A stretch of 64,000 nucleotides of DNA from Danxiaibacter sp048498555. Lineage in GTDB: Bacteria > Bacteroidota > Bacteroidia > Chitinophagales > Chitinophagaceae. The position numbers were made by a program, and so were the translations under genes. Below are positions 34,667 to 43,383 of this stretch, one piece after another. The notes under the pieces were generated by a model. The model saw only the letters and a program-made list of their open reading frames with translations. It made no database searches and had not been told where the DNA came from. The DNA is taken from positions 186,001 to 250,000 of the forward strand of contig JBEHXT010000002.1 of assembly GCA_048498555.1 (NCBI GenBank), given 5' to 3'. Every line of letters starts with the position of its first letter. The stretch's first letter is position 1.

Positions 34667-35608
34667 ATGCCACTACTTGAACTACAAAATCTTAAGAAAT
34701 ACTACGCTACACAAAAAGCTGTTGACGACATAAGTTTTACGATAGAGCAGGGAAGCATCTTTGGCCTGCTCGGCCCCAATGGCGCTGGTAAAACTACCTT
34801 GTTGCGAATGATCACCGGTATCTTTTTTCCTGATGAGGGAACGATTACGTTCGATGGACAAACCTTCAATCCGCTGAGAGATATTCAGAAGATTGGTTAT
34901 ATGCCCGAAGAAAGAGGATTGTACAAAAAGATGAAAATCGGAGAACAGGCGCTATACCTGGCCCAGTTAAAGGGATTAAACCGTGACGAAGCCATGATTA
35001 AAGTGAAATGGTGGTTTGAGCGCTTACAAATGGAATCATGGTGGAACAAAAAGGTTGAAGACCTGAGCAAAGGCATGAGCCAGAAATTGCAGTTTGTGAC
35101 AACCGTATTACACGAGCCAAAACTGATCATTCTCGATGAGCCATTTAGCGGATTGGACCCGGTAAACGCCAACCTGATAAAGGATGAAATTTTCGGCCTC
35201 GCAAAACGTGGCAGTACGATTATATTCAGTACACACCGCATGGAACAGGTAGAAGAAATATGTAATCATATCGTACTGGTAAATCTTGGAAAGAAAATAT
35301 TAGACGGAACTGTTCAGCAGGTAAAACATACTTACAAGCAAAATTTATTCAGGCTTACTTTCAGCAACGCAATCCTGCCTGAACACCTGGCTATTCATTT
35401 GTTTGATGTCAAAAAACAAGACGAAAAGGAATTGATTGTTCAGTTAAATGCAGATTATTCCAACAATGATGTACTGCAATATTTTATCAGCAAGGATCTT
35501 CAAATTGAATCCTTCAATGAGATATTCCCATCGCTGAATGAAATATTTATCAGGCTGGTAGAAGGCACACATTCTACAACCCGTACTTTTCAACAAGTTG
35601 AACAATAA
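34667..35608 (+). CDS. ABC transporter ATP-binding protein (NatA/DUF4162 type)
   Basis: The 313 residues show Walker A GPNGAGKTTLL, the Q-loop region GYMPEERGLY, signature LSKGMSQKLQ, Walker B LIILDEPFSGLDP and H-loop FSTHRMEQ, then a DUF4162 C-terminal domain. The EERGLY form of the Q-loop is typical of ATPases paired with NatB-like permeases. The permease gene follows 26 bases later. Export of sodium, drugs or peptides is possible; the substrate is not known. Confidence 0.92.
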   Translation: MPLLELQNLKKYYATQKAVDDISFTIEQGSIFGLLGPNGAGKTTLLRMITGIFFPDEGTITFDGQTFNPLRDIQKIGYMPEERGLYKKMKIGEQALYLAQLKGLNRDEAMIKVKWWFERLQMESWWNKKVEDLSKGMSQKLQFVTTVLHEPKLIILDEPFSGLDPVNANLIKDEIFGLAKRGSTIIFSTHRMEQVEEICNHIVLVNLGKKILDGTVQQVKHTYKQNLFRLTFSNAILPEHLAIHLFDVKKQDEKELIVQLNADYSNNDVLQYFISKDLQIESFNEIFPSLNEIFIRLVEGTHSTTRTFQQVEQ

Positions 35609-35634
35609 CAAAACCAACCACTTTAACTACTCTT

Positions 35635-36948
35635 ATGAATAAAACATTACTTATAGCACGAAGAGAATTTTTGAGCCGCGTACAGAAAAAAACCTTTTTG
35701 CTTACAACAATATTAGTCCCCCTGATCATCATACTATTTTATGCGATGATGATCTACTTTTCAGTAAAAGGAGAGAACAATGTAAAAGTTGCTATCGTTG
35801 ACAAAGCCAATGTTTTTAATGGCAGTGTAAAAAGCGACAAGGACATGTTGTTTGAATTTGTTCAGACAGATACAGCGACATTAAGAAAAGAAGTAGAAGC
35901 CAGTAAATACAATGGTTTCGTATTCGTTCCGGAAAACTATGCCTCTCAAAACCAACAGCTGATCTACCGTTCTGGCAAGCCTTTGGGCTTAATGACCAAA
36001 GGAAAGATTGAAGGCACGTTAAACAAAGCATTAGAAGAAAGAAGGCTAATGTCCCTAAACATTTCTCAATCCACATTAGATAGTATCCAAAAGAAAACTG
36101 ATATCAGCTTTACAACGCTTTCCGGAACAGATGAATCAGCCAAAGCGGGCGTTGCCTATGGCGTTGGTTTTATCTCCGGCTTCATGATCTACATTATTCT
36201 GTTCATTTACGGCACAATGGTTATGCGTGGCGTTATGGAAGAAAAAGTTAACAGGATTGCGGAAGTAATTGTAAGTAGCGTTAAACCATTCCAACTAATG
36301 ATGGGTAAAATCATCGGCATTGGAAGTGTTGGTTTGTTGCAGTTTATTATCTGGATTGTTTTAGTTGGAGGACTGCAATTTTTATTGCCCATATTTTTTC
36401 CCGGACTTGCGGAACAGATGCACAGCCAACCGGTACAACCGGCCAGTATGCAAGCAGCCGAAGCCATTAAACATGCCTCACAGGACAGCGGCTTTATGGC
36501 TGGCCTGGCACAAATCAATTTCACGTTGATCATTGGCTGCTTTATCTTTTATTTTCTCGGCGGATACCTGCTGTACTCTTCTCTTTTTGCAGCCGTAGGA
36601 AGTTCTGTAAATGAAGACCCGCAGGATGCACAGAGTTTAATGTTGCCGATAACAATGCCGATTATTTTTTCTATAGTTATTATGACAAAAGCAGTGAACG
36701 ATCCCACAAGTGGGCTGGCTGTTTTTGGAAGCATTTTCCCTTTTACATCTCCTGTGGTAATGATGGCAAGGCTTGCACATGGCATTCCTGAAGGTGTAAC
36801 CTGGGTTCAGCTGCTCATCAGTATGGTATTGCTCATCATTACTTTTCTTGGCACAACATGGCTGGCGGGCAAAATCTATAGAACAGGCATACTGATGTAT
36901 GGTAAAAAACCTACATGGAAAGAGCTGCTTAAATGGGCGTTCAGATAA
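35635..36948 (+). CDS. ABC-2 type permease (NatB-like)
   Basis: The 437 residues have one N-terminal span (about 20-42), a large extracytoplasmic loop (43-175), then five or more spans ending near 420. The segment GVMEEKVNRIAEVIVSSVKPFQLMMGKIIG is the conserved coupling region of the NatB/ABC-2 family. It pairs with the ATPase encoded just upstream to form an exporter. Confidence 0.9.
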   Translation: MNKTLLIARREFLSRVQKKTFLLTTILVPLIIILFYAMMIYFSVKGENNVKVAIVDKANVFNGSVKSDKDMLFEFVQTDTATLRKEVEASKYNGFVFVPENYASQNQQLIYRSGKPLGLMTKGKIEGTLNKALEERRLMSLNISQSTLDSIQKKTDISFTTLSGTDESAKAGVAYGVGFISGFMIYIILFIYGTMVMRGVMEEKVNRIAEVIVSSVKPFQLMMGKIIGIGSVGLLQFIIWIVLVGGLQFLLPIFFPGLAEQMHSQPVQPASMQAAEAIKHASQDSGFMAGLAQINFTLIIGCFIFYFLGGYLLYSSLFAAVGSSVNEDPQDAQSLMLPITMPIIFSIVIMTKAVNDPTSGLAVFGSIFPFTSPVVMMARLAHGIPEGVTWVQLLISMVLLIITFLGTTWLAGKIYRTGILMYGKKPTWKELLKWAFR

Positions 36949-36954
36949 GTTTGA

Positions 36955-36990
36955 ACCACGGAGACACTACGACATGACGAAACACGGCGA
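36955..36990. repeat. Nonamer array (ACCACGGAG type), left arm
   Basis: Four 9-nt words in phase: ACCACGGAG, ACACTACGA, CATGACGAA, ACACGGCGA. It is inverted relative to the array 31 bp to the right. Confidence 0.65.
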
Positions 36991-37021
36991 GATAAGGCTT
37001 TGATAAAAAATCTCGTTTTTT

Positions 37022-37129
37022 CCTTAGTGTCGTGGCGCCTCCGTGTTGCATATCTCTTTGTGCCTTTTGTGTCGCCGTGTTTCAAAAATCTCTGTGTTTC
37101 ATTAGTGTCGCAGTGTCTCCGTGGTTTTG
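37022..37129. repeat. Nonamer array (TTTGTGTCG type), right arm
   Basis: About twelve 9-nt words such as TTGTGTCGC, CGTGTTTCA, GTGTTTCAT, TAGTGTCGC and AGTGTCTCC. It is the reverse-complement family of the left arm (GTGTCTCCGTGGT against ACCACGGAGACAC) and ends on the -33 element of the next gene. Confidence 0.6.
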
Positions 37130-37159
37130 TGGTTTTCTATCGCTTTAGCGCTATTTTTG
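37126..37159 (+). promoter_or_regulatory. Promoter of the amgK-rapZ / murU operon
   Basis: TTTG (37126-37129), 22 nt, TATTTTTG (37152-37159) followed by CCGC. The start codon is only 5 nt beyond the -7 element, which suggests a leaderless or near-leaderless message. The -33 element is made from the end of the nonamer array. Confidence 0.6.
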
Positions 37160-37164
37160 CCGCT

Positions 37165-38622
37165 ATGGAACAAATTGTGAAGGGAGTTGAAAACCTGTTT
37201 TTTTCTTTCGCTAAACAGCAGGCTGACCGCATTGAAAAGTTACCGCAGAGCGGCAGCGACAGGATCTATTTCAGAATATATCTTAACGATAAAACATATA
37301 TCGGCACGCATAATCTCAATGTAAAGGAGAATAACACATTTATCAGTTTCAGCAGGCACTTCAAATCAAAGAGTTTGCCCGTGCCTGAGATTTACGCCGT
37401 AAATGAAGCGTGCACCATCTACATACAAGAGGACTTAGGCACAATTTCATTAATCGATAAACTTGAAGCCAACAAGCACGGAGATTATGCCTACAGCCTT
37501 TTTCAGAAAAGCCTGCAACAACTGGCACGCATCCAAATACTGGGCCATGAAGGCCTCGACTACAACTGGTGCCTTACTGCGAAAGAATTTGGCAAGCAGG
37601 CAATCATGAGTGACCTGTTATATTTCAAATATTATTTTCTCGATACACTTCGCATCCCTTATGACAAACAAGCCATGCTGGATGATTTTGAAGCACTGAG
37701 CAACTATCTTTCCCAAACAGAATATAAATACTTTATGTTCCGCGATTTTCAAAGCAGGAACATAATTGTAAACAACGATGAAGTTTCATTCATCGATTAC
37801 CAGGGCGGCATGCAGGGCGCCTTACAATATGATGTAGCCAGCTTGTTATGGCAGGCAAGGGCTGGTTTAAGTGACGAATGGAAAAGCCAGTTACTTGAAT
37901 ATTATATTTCAGAAGTTGAAAGCCTGTTGGGTAAAGCGATCGATAAAACAGCTTTCCTCAATCAATATGATGGTTATGTGTTGATTAGGTTATTACAGGT
38001 TTTAGGCGCCTATGGATTCAGAGGGTTATTTGAAAGGAAGGCGCATTTCCTTGCCAGCCTTCCTCTGGCATTGCGAAATATGAAGGACTTTGTCGAAAAT
38101 ATGCGTGTGGGCGTTGAGGTTCCCGAGTTTCACAGAATGCTAAAAATCTCTGTTAGTGATGAAATTATTCAACGTTTTGAAACCATACACGCTAATGAGA
38201 ACACGCCGCTTGTTGTTAAAATAAACAGCTTCAGCTACAAAAAAGGCATTCCCCAGGATACAACAATTAATGGAGGTGGCTTTGTGTTTGATTGCCGCGG
38301 CATTTTAAATCCCGGTAGATTTGATCAATACAAAACGCAGTCGGGAAAGGATAAACAGGTGATTGATTTTCTTGAGCAGCAAACCAAAATGAGCGATTTT
38401 TTAAACAGTGTGTTTGACATTGTTGATATTTCTGTGGAAGATTACTTGCGCAGGGATTTCGACAGTTTGATGATTAACTTCGGATGCACAGGTGGACAAC
38501 ATCGCAGCGTATACGCCGCAGAACAAACAGCGAGGCATTTAAAAAATAAGTTTAAAGTGAAAGTTGAATTGCATCATACAAACGAGGATAATTGGGTACG
38601 CACACTAGAAAAAAGCAAATAG
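37165..38622 (+). CDS. AmgK-like sugar kinase fused to a RapZ C-terminal domain
   Basis: From the ATG at 37165 the protein has 485 residues; the open frame back to 37000 only translates the repeat array. Residues 1 to about 310 are an aminoglycoside-phosphotransferase-like kinase with FRDFQSRNIIV (catalytic loop) and FIDYQGGMQGALQYDVASLL, as in AmgK, the anomeric MurNAc/GlcNAc kinase. Residues about 350-480 are a RapZ C-terminal domain: GGFVFDCRGILNPGR, DKQVIDFLEQ and GCTGGQHRSVYAAEQ. The RapZ P-loop N-terminal domain is missing. murU follows after 5 bases. I infer a recycling kinase with an amino-sugar-sensing or RNA-binding module. Confidence 0.85.
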   Translation: MEQIVKGVENLFFSFAKQQADRIEKLPQSGSDRIYFRIYLNDKTYIGTHNLNVKENNTFISFSRHFKSKSLPVPEIYAVNEACTIYIQEDLGTISLIDKLEANKHGDYAYSLFQKSLQQLARIQILGHEGLDYNWCLTAKEFGKQAIMSDLLYFKYYFLDTLRIPYDKQAMLDDFEALSNYLSQTEYKYFMFRDFQSRNIIVNNDEVSFIDYQGGMQGALQYDVASLLWQARAGLSDEWKSQLLEYYISEVESLLGKAIDKTAFLNQYDGYVLIRLLQVLGAYGFRGLFERKAHFLASLPLALRNMKDFVENMRVGVEVPEFHRMLKISVSDEIIQRFETIHANENTPLVVKINSFSYKKGIPQDTTINGGGFVFDCRGILNPGRFDQYKTQSGKDKQVIDFLEQQTKMSDFLNSVFDIVDISVEDYLRRDFDSLMINFGCTGGQHRSVYAAEQTARHLKNKFKVKVELHHTNEDNWVRTLEKSK

Positions 38623-38627
38623 ATTTC

Positions 38628-39374
38628 ATGAGTTCTTCTCTTCAAAATAAGCCGGTAAAAAAAGCATTGATTTTAGCCGCCGGATTAGGCACAAGGTTAA
38701 AGCCATGGACTGACAAGCATCCTAAAGCCCTGGCAGAAGTGAATGGTAAAAGCCTGCTTCAACGAAATGTTGAGTTTTTACAAGCAGCCGGCATTAAAGA
38801 TGTTATTGTGAATGTGCATCACTTTGCCGATCAAATTCTTCAGGCATTGGAGGAAAATAATGGATGGGGTTCCAATATTTCCATAAGTGATGAAACGAAT
38901 GAAGTGCTGGAAACCGGAGGTGGTTTATTAAAAGCTTCATCTTTTTTTGAAGGCGAAGAAAACTGCGTTATGATGAACGCGGATGTGTTAACAGATCTTG
39001 ATCTTACAAAAATGATCTCACTGCATCAGGCATCTTCTGCGCTGGCTACACTTGCAGTAAGTAACAGGCAAACATCCCGGTATTTTTTATTTAATGATAA
39101 CGATGAGTTGTGTGGCTGGAAAAATCACAAAACAGGAGAAGAAAAAATAAAAAAATCATCCGGCCATCTTACGGAGAAAGCCTTTAGCGGCATACATATC
39201 ATCAATACACGCCTATTTTCTTTGATGCACAGGGTGGGTAAGTTTTCAATTGTAGATGTTTATCTCGACCTATGCGCCACCGAAACCATCAAAGCATTTG
39301 ATCATAGCGGGTGCAGGTTTATTGATGTTGGCAAGCCTGAAAGCATTCAGCAGGCAGAAGAAATGTTTGAGTAG
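38628..39374 (+). CDS. murU: MurU-like sugar-1-phosphate nucleotidyltransferase
   Basis: From the ATG at 38628 there are 248 residues. The nucleotide-binding motif is LILAAGLGTRLKPWTDKHPKA near residue 14, followed by LETGGGLLKA and MNADVLTDLD, matching Pseudomonas MurU (UDP-MurNAc from MurNAc-1-phosphate). The kinase gene ends 5 bases upstream, the same pairing as amgK-murU, which bypasses de novo UDP-MurNAc synthesis and can lower fosfomycin sensitivity. A related hexose-1-phosphate transferase cannot be excluded. Confidence 0.82.
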   Translation: MSSSLQNKPVKKALILAAGLGTRLKPWTDKHPKALAEVNGKSLLQRNVEFLQAAGIKDVIVNVHHFADQILQALEENNGWGSNISISDETNEVLETGGGLLKASSFFEGEENCVMMNADVLTDLDLTKMISLHQASSALATLAVSNRQTSRYFLFNDNDELCGWKNHKTGEEKIKKSSGHLTEKAFSGIHIINTRLFSLMHRVGKFSIVDVYLDLCATETIKAFDHSGCRFIDVGKPESIQQAEEMFE

Positions 39375-39400
39375 CTAATAGCTATCAGCTGCAAGGTTAA
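39373..39400. repeat. Heptamer array (AGCTAAT type) starting in the murU stop codon
   Basis: Words AGCTAAT, AGCTATC, AGCTGCA, AGGTTAA; the first shares two bases with the TAG stop. Confidence 0.5.
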
Positions 39401-39512
39401 CATCTTTGTATACTCTCCTCAAATATTGAGTTTGTTCGGCAAATGTCATCTTCTGCAAATTGTCCACTGAATAATCCTGTTAGAAACAAAACACGACAAA
39501 CATCCGTTCACG

Positions 39513-39547
39513 AGCTTTAAGCTTTGGGCTTTGTGCTCCCAATCTCC
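39513..39547. repeat. Heptamer array (AGCTTTG type)
   Basis: Five words in phase: AGCTTTA, AGCTTTG, GGCTTTG, TGCTCCC, AATCTCC. Confidence 0.5.
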
Positions 39548-39582
39548 CAATGATTTAACTAGTTGCATAGACAACTTTTGAG

Positions 39583-39590
39583 TATATTTG
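39583..39590 (+). promoter_or_regulatory. -7 element of the thiolase gene
   Basis: TATATTTG is an exact match 18 nt before the chosen ATG; a TTG lies 17 nt upstream (39563-39565), slightly short spacing. Confidence 0.45.
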
Positions 39591-39608
39591 GATACTAAAA
39601 TTGTTGCC

Positions 39609-40787
39609 ATGCAGGAAGCATACATTGTGGCAGGTTTCCGCACTGCTGTCGCCAAGAGTAAACGAGGAGGTTTCCGTTTTTACAGGCCTGATGATCTGGC
39701 CATCGATGTCATAAAAGGCTTAATGGCATCGGTTCCCCAACTTGATGCAAAACGTGTAGATGATGTGATTGTAGGCAATGCTGTTCCCGAAGCAGAGCAA
39801 GGTTTACAATTTGGACGAATTATTGCCGCGCGTGCATTAGGAATTGAGGTTGCCGGCATTACAATCAACAGGTATTGCGCCAGTGGATTGGAAAGTATAG
39901 CGACAGCAACAGCAAAAATCCGCACCGGTATGGCTGAATGTATTATCGCTGGCGGAACTGAAAGTATGAGCCTTGTTCCTACAGCAGGATGGAAAACAGT
40001 TCCTGCTTATAGCATTGCGAAAGATGAGCCGGACTATTACTTAAGCATGGGGCTTACCGCAGAAGCAGTAGCAAAAGAATTTAATGTTAGCCGTGATGAC
40101 CAGGACGCATTTGCCCTTGCTTCCCACCAAAAGGCAAAGCACGCAATTGAAAAGGGGCATTTTAAATCCGGCATCCTGCCCATTAATGTTGAAGAAATAT
40201 ATGTTGATGAAAAAGGCAAAAAGAAATCAAAAAATTATACTGTAGATACGGATGAAGGGGTTAGGGCAGACACCACCATTGACGCCCTGGCAAAACTAAA
40301 ACCTGCGTTTGCCCTTGGAGGAAGTGTTACAGCTGGCAATTCATCTCAAACCAGTGATGGTGCAGCTTTTGTGATTGTTATGAGCGAACGCATGGTGAAT
40401 GAGCTTGGATTAAAACCTATTGGCAGGCTGGTCAATTGTGCAAGCGCCGGAGTGCATCCGCGCATTATGGGTATAGGCCCTGTAGCAGCCGTTCCGAAAG
40501 TATTGAAACAAGCAAACATGACGCTCGCGGATATTGATCTTATCGAATTAAACGAAGCCTTTGCATCACAATCACTCGCTGTAATCAGAGAACTTGATTT
40601 GAATCCTTCAATCGTAAACATCAACGGCGGCGCCATCGCATTAGGGCATCCATTGGGTTGTACAGGTTGCAAATTAACGGTGCAGATTATAAACGATATG
40701 AAACGCCTGAACAAAAAATATGGCTTGGTTACAGCATGTGTAGGAGGCGGCCAGGGGGTTGCCGGAATTATCGAAAACATTGATTAG
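39609..40787 (+). CDS. Acetyl-CoA C-acyltransferase (thiolase)
   Basis: From the ATG at 39609 the protein has 392 residues. The nucleophilic cysteine is C90 in NRYCASGLESIATA; the second site is GGAIALGHPLGCTG and the third CVGGGQG. It cleaves 3-ketoacyl-CoA in beta-oxidation (FadA-like) or joins two acetyl-CoA. The TTG at 39588 overlaps the promoter element and is unlikely to be used. No fadB-like gene is adjacent. Confidence 0.93.
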   Translation: MQEAYIVAGFRTAVAKSKRGGFRFYRPDDLAIDVIKGLMASVPQLDAKRVDDVIVGNAVPEAEQGLQFGRIIAARALGIEVAGITINRYCASGLESIATATAKIRTGMAECIIAGGTESMSLVPTAGWKTVPAYSIAKDEPDYYLSMGLTAEAVAKEFNVSRDDQDAFALASHQKAKHAIEKGHFKSGILPINVEEIYVDEKGKKKSKNYTVDTDEGVRADTTIDALAKLKPAFALGGSVTAGNSSQTSDGAAFVIVMSERMVNELGLKPIGRLVNCASAGVHPRIMGIGPVAAVPKVLKQANMTLADIDLIELNEAFASQSLAVIRELDLNPSIVNINGGAIALGHPLGCTGCKLTVQIINDMKRLNKKYGLVTACVGGGQGVAGIIENID

Positions 40788-40955
40788 CCAACTTAAAAAG
40801 ACACATACGTAATGATTTTGTATTCGGTAAGGTGAACGATTAATTTACAATAATTTAATCCATGATAAACAACTTTACAGTTCTTTGGATGTTGTGATAA
40901 AAGTCATAAAATTGATCACCATTATGGCTTATTTTAGAATACAAACGAACACATT

Positions 40956-41792
40956 ATGAATACCATACTTGTTCCTACAGATTTTTCAGATGTTGCCAGG
41001 AATGCTTCTGAATACGCGGTGCAATTAGCCAACCAGATTGGCGCACAAAAGCTGATTTTTTACAACGCTTACCAGGTGCCTGTTGTTGTTGACGCAATGG
41101 TTGCTCCGGTGGAACTGATAGGTGTTGACGAAATCAGAAAATCCAGCGAAGAAAACATTCAGCATTTTATTGAAGGTTTAAAAGAAAGAACCAATTCCGG
41201 TACGCTTGTTTTCGAAGCGATGAGCGAGTTTAACCTGCTCTCTGAAAACATTGATGATATATGCAGGGAACTGAATGTGGACCTTATTGTTATGGGAGTA
41301 ACGGGCGGAGGTAAAGCCAAGGAAGTACTTATTGGCAGCACTACAATAAGCGTAGCTAAAAACACAAATGTGCCTGTAATCATTGTTCCGGCAGAAGCAA
41401 GCTATACACCAATTAAACAAATTGTCCTGGCCTGCGATTTCAAGAAGGTGGTTGAAACAACCCCCATTCACCCGATTAAGCTATTGCTGGATTCAACTAA
41501 GGCCAAACTGCTGGTTTTAAACGTAGATCATGAACAAAGAAAGTTCACACCTGATACGCCGTTTGAGAGCCTAATGCTTGATACGTTGTTACAAGGCTAT
41601 AATCCCGAATACTATTTTGTTGACAATCCTGATTTTACCGAAGGCATCAACAATTTTGTGCTGGAAAAAAATGCGGATCTAATCATTACGATTCCCAAAA
41701 AGCACGGTTTATTTGATACTTTATTTAAACGCAGCCACACAAAAATGCTGGCGTTTCATAGCCATGTACCGCTGATGGTTATCCATGAGTAA
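40956..41792 (+). CDS. Universal stress protein, two UspA domains
   Basis: The 278 residues hold two tandem UspA folds. The first (1-145) opens ILVPTDFSDVARNASEYAVQLA and ends VMGVTGGGKAKEVLIGSTTISVAKNTNVPVII in pattern, keeping the ATP-binding G-x2-G-x9-G-S/T type; the second (from about 150) is more degenerate. UspA proteins bind ATP and respond to stress. It is followed by a strong bidirectional terminator. Confidence 0.9.
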   Translation: MNTILVPTDFSDVARNASEYAVQLANQIGAQKLIFYNAYQVPVVVDAMVAPVELIGVDEIRKSSEENIQHFIEGLKERTNSGTLVFEAMSEFNLLSENIDDICRELNVDLIVMGVTGGGKAKEVLIGSTTISVAKNTNVPVIIVPAEASYTPIKQIVLACDFKKVVETTPIHPIKLLLDSTKAKLLVLNVDHEQRKFTPDTPFESLMLDTLLQGYNPEYYFVDNPDFTEGINNFVLEKNADLIITIPKKHGLFDTLFKRSHTKMLAFHSHVPLMVIHE

Positions 41793-41821
41793 ATAAATCA
41801 GGAATTGATTCTTCCATAAAA

Positions 41822-41853
41822 AAAATGGCTCAGTCTGCGGACTGAGCCATTTT
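41822..41853. terminator. Bidirectional terminator between usp and envC
   Basis: AAAATGGCTCAGTC pairs exactly with GACTGAGCCATTTT around TGCG; A- and T-runs flank it on both sides. Confidence 0.9.
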
Positions 41854-41870
41854 GCTATAAACCAAACATC

Positions 41871-43322
41871 TTATTTCCTTCTTAACCACTGTTCAGGGTT
41901 CAAATTTGAGCCCTTATCGTTTGTAATCATAAAAGTCAGCAAACCCTCGCCGTCACTTCCGGCAGCAACGCGCCCTATTACGGTACCAGCCTTTACGTGC
42001 TGGCCTTTGGTTAAATTAACAGAGGAAAGATTACTATAAGTCGTGAAATATTTACCGTGACGAACAACCACCGTCTGATTGTCCAGGTCTACAATCGTCG
42101 ACACCTCACCATCTGCCACCGCTTTAATGGAAGCGCCCACATTCATAGAAATATCAATACCATCACTGTTGCCGCGTAATGTAGTTCCGGGTATTTGATA
42201 AACCCCAAAATGCACCGCTACAAATCCTGCGTCTGCAGGCCATGGCAAACGTCCTCTGTTGTTTTCAAAATTCAGGGATTGCGTTAACCCTTCGGTTGTT
42301 GACTCCAACGGGCTATAAGTTCTATCAGGCCTTGCAGGAGCCGTAACATTACTTGCCACTTCAGCGGTTGTTACAGGCTTTTCATTCTTGGCTACAGGTT
42401 GTTGTGAAGGAGCATTGTCTTTAGTCTCTGCCGGAGGTTGTTTAGTATCGTTATTGGCCTTGGCAGTCGCCGCTGCATCTGCAGCTTGCTTTTGTTTGGC
42501 TGCCAGTTGTTGTTGCTCGAGTAGCTTGCGTTTACGTTCTGCATCCTGCCTGGCTATACGCTCACGTTCCAATCGTTCCTGCTCTCTTTTTTTGGCTTCT
42601 GCAATTTCTTTATTGATGATCGTTCTTAATGCAAGTTGAAGTTTGCTTCTTGTTCTTTCTCTGTCCTTTATCTGCGAAGCAATATTTTTTTCGTCGCTTT
42701 TTAATTTAGAAAGCACATCATTAACCTCCGTCTTATCATCCTGTAATACTTTCAACTGCTTGTTCTGCTCTCCTATGTTCCTGTTTTTATCAGTTTTACT
42801 AGATGCCAGCTGCACTGTTTTTTGCTGCAGCACCTGTTGTGTCTTCAAAATATTACTTACCTGTGTTTCTCTGTATTGGCGATAGCTCTTTAAGTAAGCG
42901 ATCCTTTTTATAGCGTCATTAAAACTCGTTGCTGAAAAAAGGAAGTTGAGATAATCATAGTTGCTCCTGTTTTTGTAGGCGAAAACAAGGCTTTTTGAAT
43001 AGTTCTCCTTTAGGGTATCCAACTCTCTTTTATACCTGTAGATATCCAGGTTAGCGGCGTAAATCTCGTCGTCAATCCTATGCATCTCCTTATTCAGATT
43101 GTTGACGAGGTCTTCGCGCACCCTTATCTTGCGTTGTAACAGGGTGTATTGGCTAAGCGATTGCTTCTTGTTATTTTTTGTTTCCTGCAAACTTCTGTTC
43201 AGATCCTCAATCTCCCTTTGCAGGTCTTGCTGTTTTTTTTGAATCTCTTCCTTGGTCTGCTGAGCATAGAGGGGGGCAGACATTATTAAGACCAAAAATG
43301 AAAAAATAATCTTCCTTATCAT
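41871..43322 (-). CDS. EnvC-like murein hydrolase activator with degenerate LytM domain
   Basis: From the ATG at 43322 there are 483 residues: signal peptide (ending PLYAQ), a long coiled coil (about 20-265), a Gln/Ala/Lys-rich low-complexity linker, and a C-terminal LytM/M23-like domain. The zinc ligands of active M23 enzymes are replaced: NSDGIDI instead of H-x-GIDI, TYSNL instead of YxHL, LLTFMI instead of the HxH strand. This is how EnvC-type activators look; they switch on amidases during division rather than cut. DUF4292, dut and ispF genes precede it on the same strand. Confidence 0.87.
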   Translation of the reverse strand: MIRKIIFSFLVLIMSAPLYAQQTKEEIQKKQQDLQREIEDLNRSLQETKNNKKQSLSQYTLLQRKIRVREDLVNNLNKEMHRIDDEIYAANLDIYRYKRELDTLKENYSKSLVFAYKNRSNYDYLNFLFSATSFNDAIKRIAYLKSYRQYRETQVSNILKTQQVLQQKTVQLASSKTDKNRNIGEQNKQLKVLQDDKTEVNDVLSKLKSDEKNIASQIKDRERTRSKLQLALRTIINKEIAEAKKREQERLERERIARQDAERKRKLLEQQQLAAKQKQAADAAATAKANNDTKQPPAETKDNAPSQQPVAKNEKPVTTAEVASNVTAPARPDRTYSPLESTTEGLTQSLNFENNRGRLPWPADAGFVAVHFGVYQIPGTTLRGNSDGIDISMNVGASIKAVADGEVSTIVDLDNQTVVVRHGKYFTTYSNLSSVNLTKGQHVKAGTVIGRVAAGSDGEGLLTFMITNDKGSNLNPEQWLRRK

Positions 43323-43383
43323 TAGATGCAGGATTTTGTCACGATGTAATTTCTGAAATTTAAACGCCAATCAAATGTAAATA

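Noticed and set aside
37000..37164. N-terminal extension of 55 residues on the AmgK-RapZ protein
   Set aside because: It translates the nonamer array and crosses the promoter; the ATG at 37165 gives the family start.
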